In this document: piece after piece, positions 25,317 through 32,866 of the stretch
Position numbering within the stretch: position 1 is the stretch's first letter
Layout of the letters: each line of letters starts with the position of its first letter
Assembly (NCBI RefSeq): GCF_021533215.1
Contig: NZ_JAJNKA010000001.1
Location: 434,001 to 498,000 of the forward strand
Origin: Portibacter lacus
GTDB taxonomy: Bacteria > Bacteroidota > Bacteroidia > Chitinophagales > Saprospiraceae
Direction of reading: 5' to 3'
Length of the DNA: 64,000 nt
The notes under the pieces: model-generated
What the model was told of the DNA's origin: nothing
Seen by the model: the letters and a program-made list of their open reading frames with translations, nothing else
Database searches by the model: none
Made by a program: the position numbers and the translations under genes

Positions 25317-28313
25317 TTAAAAACCTACGTTTAGACCGAAGGTTAATGTTTTAGCTCTCGGATATGCCGTGTAGTCAATTCCAACTGAAGGAATTCCGTT
25401 TAAACTTTTGTTCGTATCTACTTCCGGATCTTGTCCGCTGTAGTTAGTGAAAAGTAAAAGGTTCTGACCAGTTGCAAAAAGTCTCAAATTTGTAAATCTA
25501 GAATTTGGCATATTGAAAGTGTAGCCAAGATTCATATTCTGTAATCTTACGTAAGAACCATTTTCTAAGAATCTCGTACTTACGTCAGGAGCATTTAAGT
25601 TTGACTCTCCATTTCCTACAACATCCTTAGTTACGTTTCTACCATTCGCTAAAGAACCAGCAGTAAAGAAAGCATTCGCTGTGTTGCTGTATATGGAATG
25701 ACCAAATTGACCGTTAAAGAAGAAGCTAAAATCTAAGTTTCCGAAAGAGAAACTGTTAGTTAATCCAAGGCTAAGTGTTGGAATAGGCTGAGCTCCAGTA
25801 AATACTTGCTTATCACCTTCTCCGCCATACACAGAAATTCCATTGTCATCATAACCGTCAAATTCTCTAAGGAAAAAAGCATAGAGTGGTTGACCTTCTT
25901 GAATTCTTTGTGCGAAAGCGCCAGTTAATCCCTGTCCGTTTATTCCTCCTGTATCATTAATACCATCGTAGTTTTCTATCGTATTGATATTGTTTGCAAT
26001 ATTAAAGTTAATATCCCATCCAAATTTCTTTTGGTCAATTGCTACAAAATTTAATGCTAGTTCTATTCCTTTATTGATAATATCAGCATCCAGATTCTCC
26101 CATCGGAATGGCTGAGGAGATGGCTGAGCAGCAACGATCTGAAGTAATAAATCATTCGTTGTTTTTTGATATAAATCAAAAGATCCGGATAATCTATTGT
26201 TCAAAAATCCAAAGTCTAATCCTAAGTTTAATTGTGAAGTCGTTTCCCATTTTAAATCATTATTTGCAAACGAAACTGCATTTAAACCACCACCATTTAC
26301 ATCTCCACCTTCATTAATGTCCCAGTTGCTGTAACGAGAACGAGGTTGGAATAAGTTGTAAGGGATTTCTTGGTTTCCAGTTACACCATATCCGACTCTT
26401 AAACCTAGGTCAGAAAACATGTCTGGAATGAAACTTTCATCAATTAATCTCCATTTGAAAGCAATAGAAGGGAAAACTCCGTACTTCTGATTATCTCCAA
26501 ATCTCGTAGAACCATCAGCTCTAACTGTTGCAGTAATGATGTATTTGTCGTAGAATCCAAAATTAACTCTAGAAAAGTAAGACTGTAACTCATCTGTTGT
26601 ATTATTAGAGTTAGTAGGTACAATTGCATTATTGTTCCCTATATCAGCACTTGCCATATTGTTAATCATGATCAAAGGATCAGACGTATTAAAGTTAGTT
26701 AACTCAAAACCCTTAGAGTAATAGTTAAATCGTTGGTATGAGTAACCAGCTAAACCTGAGAAACTAACATTACCGAAATCTTGACTATAGTTTATGTAGT
26801 TTTCCCATAATAAATCATTTATCTGGATATCGTTAAGGTATAATCTTCCTTTGTCAATAATTCCTGCAGCATTCAGGTCTTTAGAGAAAGCACTGCTTCT
26901 TGATGAAAATGATCTATCAAAACCAACCAACGTTTTAAAAGAAAGGTTATCTGTAAATGCATATTGTGCGCTTACATTTCCTAATCCTCTTAATGTATTT
27001 GTATAATCTTCTGAAAGTTCTAAAATGGCAACCGGATTGTATTCTGTTTGACTTGGTTGAACCAATTCGCCTTGTGCATCCCTTACAGGAACTGTTGGGT
27101 TAAGTTTTAGTGCGTTACCCATTAAGTCACCTCTAAATCCAGAGTTGTCTGTTATAGGAACATTATCATCTGTAGTTTGTGCTAATGTAATCTGTGAAGC
27201 GATCGTTAATCTATCATCTAGAAATTTTTGTTCGGCATTGAATCTACCAGTGAATCTGGTAAACCCAGATTCTTTGATGATCCCTTCTTGGTCGTGGTAT
27301 CCTAAAGACAAACGATAGTTACCTGCTGAGGTCATACCACCGAAAGCGACATTGTGGCTTTGTGTAATTCCAGTACGAAGTATTTCATCCTGCCAATCTG
27401 TATCTGCACCACCATCTAAAGATGCTGCAGCAGCTGCTCCATTAAAATCAGTATATGCAGCTAAAAATTCATCTGCATTCAATAAGTCATACTTTTTAGT
27501 GATTGCACTAAATCCAAGATTAAAAGAGTAATCAACAGTGTTAGCTTGTTGACTTCCTTTTTTTGTAGTAATAATTACTACTCCATTAGCACCTCTAGAC
27601 CCATAAATTGCTGTAGCTGAAGCATCTTTTAAAATATCTATGCTTGCAATATCATTCGGGTTTAAAAAATTAAGAGGATTTCTTGCAGATGAAGAACCTA
27701 GACCTGAGTCATTTCCTCCTGCAGTGGATTGGGAGCCATTTAATGGAACACCATCGACAACAAATAATGGGTTATTTCCATTTCTAATAGATCCAGCACC
27801 TCTTATTCGGATGCTTGATCCAGCTCCAGGCTCACCACTTGCAGTGGTAATTTGTACACCGGCTGCTCGTCCTTGTATTAATTGTTCTGGGGAAGTTACA
27901 ACGCCTTTGTTGAAATCTTCTTCCGTAACATTTACAACAGCTCCTGTTGCATCAGACTTTCTAACGGTTCCATATCCTACTACAACTATTTCGTCTAGGA
28001 TTTCACCAGCTGAAAGCGCAATGTTTACAACGTCCCCTGTAATAGGTGCTAACTGGTCTGTAAAACCAGTATACGTGAAAGTTAAAGATACAGCATCTTC
28101 AGGGACTCCTAAAGAATACTTCCCATCAATGTCAGTGATGGTTCCAATTGAAGATCCAGTAACGATAACATTGGCACCTATTAAAGCTTCACCAGTTTCT
28201 GCATCAGTAACTAAACCAGTTATGGTTCTTTGAGCAGATAAGCTGAATGAAATAATAAGTCCAAGGAAAATCGTCAAAAGAGACTTCCTTAAGTGAGAGT
28301 TCATTTTTTCCAT
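25317..28313 (-). CDS. SusC/RagA-family TonB-linked outer-membrane transporter
   Basis: A 998-residue protein. The signal peptide (~1-27) is followed by a carboxypeptidase-D-like domain (~28-112: ITGLVTDAETGEALIGANVI), a TonB-box-like linker (DEIVVVGYGT), a plug (~120-250, with VDGVPLNGS, ILKDASATAIYGSRGANGVV and IITTKKG), and a 22-strand barrel to the C-terminus. It imports a substrate across the outer membrane with SusD using TonB energy. This is a standard-length SusC without an extra N-terminal signalling domain, so an anti-sigma partnership is unlikely. The promoter is probably in the long gap upstream. Confidence 0.96.
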   Translation of the reverse strand: MEKMNSHLRKSLLTIFLGLIISFSLSAQRTITGLVTDAETGEALIGANVIVTGSSIGTITDIDGKYSLGVPEDAVSLTFTYTGFTDQLAPITGDVVNIALSAGEILDEIVVVGYGTVRKSDATGAVVNVTEEDFNKGVVTSPEQLIQGRAAGVQITTASGEPGAGSSIRIRGAGSIRNGNNPLFVVDGVPLNGSQSTAGGNDSGLGSSSARNPLNFLNPNDIASIDILKDASATAIYGSRGANGVVIITTKKGSQQANTVDYSFNLGFSAITKKYDLLNADEFLAAYTDFNGAAAAASLDGGADTDWQDEILRTGITQSHNVAFGGMTSAGNYRLSLGYHDQEGIIKESGFTRFTGRFNAEQKFLDDRLTIASQITLAQTTDDNVPITDNSGFRGDLMGNALKLNPTVPVRDAQGELVQPSQTEYNPVAILELSEDYTNTLRGLGNVSAQYAFTDNLSFKTLVGFDRSFSSRSSAFSKDLNAAGIIDKGRLYLNDIQINDLLWENYINYSQDFGNVSFSGLAGYSYQRFNYYSKGFELTNFNTSDPLIMINNMASADIGNNNAIVPTNSNNTTDELQSYFSRVNFGFYDKYIITATVRADGSTRFGDNQKYGVFPSIAFKWRLIDESFIPDMFSDLGLRVGYGVTGNQEIPYNLFQPRSRYSNWDINEGGDVNGGGLNAVSFANNDLKWETTSQLNLGLDFGFLNNRLSGSFDLYQKTTNDLLLQIVAAQPSPQPFRWENLDADIINKGIELALNFVAIDQKKFGWDINFNIANNINTIENYDGINDTGGINGQGLTGAFAQRIQEGQPLYAFFLREFDGYDDNGISVYGGEGDKQVFTGAQPIPTLSLGLTNSFSFGNLDFSFFFNGQFGHSIYSNTANAFFTAGSLANGRNVTKDVVGNGESNLNAPDVSTRFLENGSYVRLQNMNLGYTFNMPNSRFTNLRLFATGQNLLLFTNYSGQDPEVDTNKSLNGIPSVGIDYTAYPRAKTLTFGLNVGF

Positions 28314-28831
28314 ACTTTAAATTATTCTTAAATAAAATTTACAAAAACACATTTGTTTTAATCCAAACAAACTTAATACAAGCTACTTGGTATTCCGTTC
28401 GTTTGATTACTTTTTTTGGTTGTTTGGTAAAGGGTGTTAATGGCTCTATTTAATTGTAAAGTTTTGATATTCAGTATGTAATATCGGTATGGTGTGTTTT
28501 TTTGTAATAGGTTTGTTATAGCATAAAACAGAATTTAATAGTTAATGAAGTAATGAATGTGATACAAAATATTACATTTTTAGTAAATACTGATATAATA
28601 AAACGACTTTATTGTAAAATCAGTGTAATATTTCAAATAGGTGATATTGTAATAGGTCGTTTCTTCCATTTTATCTTCATTGTTGGAAACATAGATATAA
28701 TCTGATTGTGAAATACTATGAAAAATTATTGATCATTATTGGAGAGATGTACTTACAAAATCTATTTTTTCAACTTTAATATTGGCTACAAATGTGAATC
28801 ACTTGCAACGAGATACTACTAGATGAATTAT
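28314..28831 (-). promoter_or_regulatory. AT-rich control region upstream of susC
   Basis: The 518 bp hold no gene. Near susC, CAAACTTA at 28368-28375 is TAAGTTTG on the minus strand, a consensus -7 box about 55 bp before the ATG; I see no good -33 partner. Further up are nested inverted repeats: AAATATTACA (28567-28576) with TGTAATATTT (28624-28633), and AAACGAC (28601-28607) with GTCGTTT (28656-28662). They are candidate regulator sites, possibly for the membrane-anchored regulator encoded at 30399-31082. Confidence 0.45.
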
Positions 28832-30397
28832 TTAGAACTGTTTTATAAGAAAAGGTAAAATGGAAAGTAAGGTTGAAATGATAACTGCTATCGCTAATTT
28901 GATTATAAATTTTGAAGGTCTGTAGATTGCAAATTTGAAATTAAGTTGCTTATCATGATTTGTATCTGAAGTTTGAGTAAGTAGCCCCACTTGGTATAAT
29001 ATTATGCTTATTAGAAATATAAAACCTGCTAAAATGGTAAAATGAATAGAAATAATTTCATAAAACTGAAGGATAAATAGAATTAAGCTACTTAGGTGCC
29101 CTCCGATTAATGTAAATAATGCAACTTTTTGGTTACCTCTAGAAGAAAATATTCCAAAAAATAGTATACATACTAATGGAGGAGTTAAATAGGTAAGCAC
29201 TGTTTGTGCATAAGCCCATATACCGTTAGAATGATCAATAATAGGTGTCCAGGCTAGCGAAATAAACATGATTAAGCACACGGTTATTCTCCCAATAAAG
29301 ACTAATCGTCGGTTACTTAACTTAGGAAATTTCGGCTTTATGAAATCATAGACTATTAGCGTTGCAGATGAATTTATGGAGGAGTCAATAGAAGATATCA
29401 TTGCAGCTAATAATCCAGCTAGAATCAAACCGATAACACCATTAGGAATTAATTCTTTAATGATGATAGCGTAAAGGTCTTGAGACTTCGATACTTCTGG
29501 GAAAACATGAATAGCCATTATGCCTGGTAGAATAATGACAAATAGTATGGATAATTTAAGAAATGCTCCAAAAAAAATTCCGTATTGTGCTTGTTTTAGG
29601 TTCCTCGCTGAAATGATTCGCTGCACGATAACTTGATCTGTGCACCAATAATAAAACCCCAAAATTGGTAAGCCTGTTACTAAGCCAAGCCACGGCAAAT
29701 AACCGTTATCGATTGGGTTAACCATTTTGAAATGGTCGGTTGGCGTAGATTTTATTACAGAAATAAATGAAAAATCATGTTGGGCAAACAATGCAAAACA
29801 GATGATAATTGATATCATTAGAAAAAGAATTGCTTGGAAAAAATCGGTATATACTACAGCACTCATTCCGCCAAACGCAGTATAAGCAGAAGAAAAGATG
29901 GCAACAGCAACTGAGGCCTGCCAAACGGATACTTCAGGAATGAATAAATTAATTAAAACGGCCCCTGCAAATAACGGTCCAGCGATATGCACTGTAGAAC
30001 TGATGATTAAACTTACTATCGAGAAATATTTTTGGACGATTCGGCCATACCTCTTGTTAAAGTACTCCGGGACAGTATTAATCTTGTTCTTAAGGTATAT
30101 AGGAGCAATAAAAACTGCTAAAACAATAAGAACAAGTGAAGCTACCCATTCGTATGATGATGATGAAACTCCATATAAGTATGCGTCAGCAGTAAGGCCA
30201 AGCATGGTCAATGTCGAAATATTGGAAGCTAGAATCGAAAATCCTATTATTGGCCAATTCAAGCTTCTTCCTGCAAAGTATAACTGTTCAGGATTAGGGT
30301 TTCTGCTACTTACAGAATACCCAATTGTTCCTACAAAGACAAAAAAGAGTAGTATGATAAAATAATCACTATAATTTATGCTGATTGTGCTTTCCAT
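28832..30397 (-). CDS. Sodium:solute symporter (SSS family)
   Basis: A 521-residue inner-membrane transporter with about 14 helices. It has YFAGRSLNWPIIGFSILASN and STLTMLGLTADAY near the start, TAFGGMSAVVYTDFFQ at the conserved loop, and AAMISSIDSSINSSATLIVYD matching the Na+-site helix. It probably carries across the inner membrane the compound brought in by SusCD, replacing the MFS or ABC importer of other loci (inference). It begins 1 bp after the stop of the regulator gene, so the two are one transcription unit. Confidence 0.88.
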   Translation of the reverse strand: MESTISINYSDYFIILLFFVFVGTIGYSVSSRNPNPEQLYFAGRSLNWPIIGFSILASNISTLTMLGLTADAYLYGVSSSSYEWVASLVLIVLAVFIAPIYLKNKINTVPEYFNKRYGRIVQKYFSIVSLIISSTVHIAGPLFAGAVLINLFIPEVSVWQASVAVAIFSSAYTAFGGMSAVVYTDFFQAILFLMISIIICFALFAQHDFSFISVIKSTPTDHFKMVNPIDNGYLPWLGLVTGLPILGFYYWCTDQVIVQRIISARNLKQAQYGIFFGAFLKLSILFVIILPGIMAIHVFPEVSKSQDLYAIIIKELIPNGVIGLILAGLLAAMISSIDSSINSSATLIVYDFIKPKFPKLSNRRLVFIGRITVCLIMFISLAWTPIIDHSNGIWAYAQTVLTYLTPPLVCILFFGIFSSRGNQKVALFTLIGGHLSSLILFILQFYEIISIHFTILAGFIFLISIILYQVGLLTQTSDTNHDKQLNFKFAIYRPSKFIIKLAIAVIISTLLSILPFLIKQF

Positions 30398-30398
30398 T

Positions 30399-31082
30399 CT
30401 AAAAATCTTGGATGAATTCCTTCAAGTCTGTTTCTGATTCTAATTTCATTTTCTTCTTCATCCTGACTCGGGAAATTTGAACGCTAGTTGGATTGATGTT
30501 GAGTAACCTTGCTATTTCTTTCGTGTTCATTCTCATCTTGATAAATGCACAGTGACGTAAATCATTCTCAGTTAATTTGGGAAATCTAGTTTTCATTCGG
30601 TAGAAAAAATCAGAATGCAGCTGCTCGAATTGAATTTTGAAATCTTTCCAGTTATCATCGATGGACAGATTCGTTTTTATAATTCTCCTTATTTTATTAG
30701 ATGAAGTCTTTACTTTCCCCTCAGCTTCAGTATGTATAAATTTTAACTCTTCATCTATTCTATTGAGTACTTCATATTGTTGATTAATTAAAAGTGTATT
30801 TGAAACAAGTTCTTTTATTTTATGATCTCGTTCTTGTTCTAATCGCATTGATTTCTCTTTCTCAGCAAGCTCAGCAAGTTGAATTTTCTCATTTGCAATT
30901 TTAATATTATTTAGATTTAGGTTTGTAACTACTAAAGCTTGTTCTGTTTCTTTTTGCTTAAGTATAGAAGAAGTTAATTTTTTAGAATAAAAAAACATTG
31001 CTAAGTAAAATATAACCGTTGCAAGAAAAATAAGTACAATGGTGAATTGATAAATAAGTGTTGTATTGTCAATTATAAGCAC
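30399..31082 (-). CDS. Membrane-anchored LuxR-type HTH regulator without sensor domain
   Basis: A 227-residue protein with one transmembrane helix (~10-33, YQFTIVLIFLATVIFYLAMF) and a charged coiled coil (~35-110, KQKETEQ ... ELAEKEKSMRLEQERD). The C-terminal LuxR/GerE-like HTH (~165-227) contains LTENDLRHCAFIKMRMNTKE, IARLLNINPTSVQISRVRMK. It looks like the C-terminal half of Bacteroidota propeller- or TPR-linked regulators with the large periplasmic sensor absent. The start is GTG at 31082. It is followed after 1 bp by the symporter gene and lies between SusCD and the haloperoxidase, so it probably controls this locus. Confidence 0.78.
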   Translation of the reverse strand: MLIIDNTTLIYQFTIVLIFLATVIFYLAMFFYSKKLTSSILKQKETEQALVVTNLNLNNIKIANEKIQLAELAEKEKSMRLEQERDHKIKELVSNTLLINQQYEVLNRIDEELKFIHTEAEGKVKTSSNKIRRIIKTNLSIDDNWKDFKIQFEQLHSDFFYRMKTRFPKLTENDLRHCAFIKMRMNTKEIARLLNINPTSVQISRVRMKKKMKLESETDLKEFIQDF

Positions 31083-31159
31083 AATTCTGGATTATCATTA
31101 GGCAATATCGATATGCAGGTACTTCTTTCAGGACGAACGATTCGAAATAGTTTATACAT
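31073..31159 (-). CDS. Possible 28-codon leader peptide
   Basis: ATG at 31159-31157, preceded by an AAGGAA purine-rich site at good distance, opens MYKLFRIVRPERSTCISILP followed by NDNPELCL and a TAA at 31075-31073. The stop overlaps the GTG start of the regulator (31082) by 10 bp, which would allow translational coupling. No homology is recognised, and chance cannot be excluded at this length. Confidence 0.3.
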   Translation of the reverse strand: MYKLFRIVRPERSTCISILPNDNPELCL

Positions 31160-31236
31160 TTTTATTCCTTATAATTATATTATAAAATATGATTGATTAA
31201 AAAAATGGACATCATTTAAAATGATATCCTATAATG

Positions 31237-31265
31237 AGTGATCTTAAGCTCTTTATGAGATCACT
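31237..31265. repeat. Inverted repeat between haloperoxidase and regulator genes
   Basis: AGTGATCT and AGATCACT form a perfect 8-bp stem (extendable by a few pairs) with a 13-base loop, 110 bp past the haloperoxidase stop. A second dyad, GGACATCAT / ATGATATCC, lies just to its left. There is no T-run on the minus strand, so either an operator or a weak terminator is possible. Confidence 0.4.
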
Positions 31266-31374
31266 TATCTTTTCCTCTTTAATTTTTATTAGCTAGTATT
31301 TATGTGAGTATTTCACGTTAATACCTAAGTTTTTCATATTTTATAGCACAATATCATAAGGCTATAATGATGTG

Positions 31375-32697
31375 CTATATTTCTAGTTTTTTTACAATGA
31401 AATTTCCTACTTTCTCTCCTTGTTCTACACCATAATCAATTGCAGGCCGATAATGTATTCCACCGTATAGTCTACTAATAGCAGCTTCTTCTGATGCAGC
31501 TTTAAATGATTCAAATGACCGAATAGGTAAACCATATTGTAACTCCGTATCATCTTCAAATGCAAAATTTTCACCAAATATATCTGTTAAGACAACAGCT
31601 GCAGCACGGGAAATAACAGAGTGTCCACTAGTGTGTTCTGGAAATGGTGGTGTCTGTAGAATAGGTAACCAGTTTTCGTCAAAGTGTTCATTGATCACTG
31701 TTTCAGGTCTAATAAGTTTCGAACGGTACTTTTCATCCCAGCAACTTATAAAACCGTCAAACAAAGCTATAGAACATATTGCGTATGCTTCGAAGGTTTT
31801 TTCAAAACTTAAATTAGATTTTTCTGAAGCTATTTTAGTTATTCCAATCCAATGCCCACCAGGTGTTATTTTTTTAGTCGCGAACATTACATGACCAGTC
31901 TGATTCATTTTGTAAGGATTGCAATCCCAGAAATTAGCAATTTCTGTCATTTCTTTATCCGCTTTTGCTACGGCATCATACACTTCCATCATTTCAATGT
32001 AAAATTTAGATCCTTTAGTAAGGTCAAATTTTGTAGGTGGTTTTGGAATAAATTGTGTTGCCGAATCGAGAACCATTGTTCTGATTTTGTTCCAGTGTGG
32101 TTCTATGCTTGATAAGTATGCTGGAGGTGTTGGTTTCCATGTACCAGCCTCATAATCTACAGTATATTTAGGAAATGACCTAGTTTCTTTATAATTATCC
32201 GTACTTGACCATTTTAAAATCGCATCAGAAACTTTTTTTCCATACGCCAATGAGTTTTCTTTAACTTCTTTAGGGAATCCTTTAGTATCTAATTCTTTAA
32301 TGAAATTGGTATGAAAGTTATGAAGTGAGTCTTCTGAAAAGATAAGCGCTTTGCTAACTAAGTGAAATGCTTGAAGTGACGCTAAATGGAATGATATCTT
32401 TTTATCTGAGTCTGGCTCAGGAATTTTGGATAATCCATTCAATCTACCAGCAAAACTCTGTAGGTTTGGATCAAGATGCCTAATAACTTCGTACCCTGCT
32501 ATACTTGGATAAACATAATTCCGTGCAGCAACTGGTGGTGAGAAAATATCGTGAACGATGACATCCGTAAGTTGCTCCATATAATCATTAACAATACTTG
32601 CATCACTTACAAGTTCATCATAATTTTCAATTTCTTGTTGGCACGCTCCTAGTAATAATAAAAGGAAAAAGGAGGTCACTATTAAATTTCGCATCAT
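31375..32697 (-). CDS. Vanadium-dependent haloperoxidase / PAP2-like lipoprotein
   Basis: A 440-residue lipoprotein (…LLLLGAC, Cys19). The C-terminal half has the PAP2/vanadate pocket: PETVINEHFDENWLPIL, then PPFPEHTSGHSVISRAAAVV (SGH motif) and SRLYGGIHYRPAIDYG (the SRxxxGxHxxxD motif with the histidine that would ligate vanadate). Bacteroidota proteins of this form usually occur beside SusCD and FG-GAP/ASPIC proteins, as here. It may oxidise halides or act as a phosphatase; the sequence does not settle this. It would act in the periplasm or on the outer membrane. Confidence 0.82.
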   Translation of the reverse strand: MMRNLIVTSFFLLLLLGACQQEIENYDELVSDASIVNDYMEQLTDVIVHDIFSPPVAARNYVYPSIAGYEVIRHLDPNLQSFAGRLNGLSKIPEPDSDKKISFHLASLQAFHLVSKALIFSEDSLHNFHTNFIKELDTKGFPKEVKENSLAYGKKVSDAILKWSSTDNYKETRSFPKYTVDYEAGTWKPTPPAYLSSIEPHWNKIRTMVLDSATQFIPKPPTKFDLTKGSKFYIEMMEVYDAVAKADKEMTEIANFWDCNPYKMNQTGHVMFATKKITPGGHWIGITKIASEKSNLSFEKTFEAYAICSIALFDGFISCWDEKYRSKLIRPETVINEHFDENWLPILQTPPFPEHTSGHSVISRAAAVVLTDIFGENFAFEDDTELQYGLPIRSFESFKAASEEAAISRLYGGIHYRPAIDYGVEQGEKVGNFIVKKLEI

Positions 32698-32866
32698 TTA
32701 GTAAATCTAATTAAAATAGAGCGAAAAGATAAAGTGGATTGTAATTCAAATGTCATTTTATATAGTCTTGTATGAGTTCGTTGTCTTAGGAATCTTACTT
32801 ACAATTTAATAAAACTTAAATTATTTCTAATAATTTTTAAAGCACAATCAATATTTTATATTTTTC

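Noticed and set aside
27640-28233. Plus-strand 197-codon frame
   Set aside because: It is antisense to the plug and N-terminal domain of SusC, with no domain, signal or start context of its own.
29898-30365. Plus-strand 155-codon frame
   Set aside because: It lies wholly opposite the conserved symporter gene and has no recognisable features.
16822-32697. Classical polysaccharide utilisation locus
   Set aside because: SusC/SusD are present, but there is no glycoside hydrolase, lyase, sulfatase or HTCS regulator in the block.
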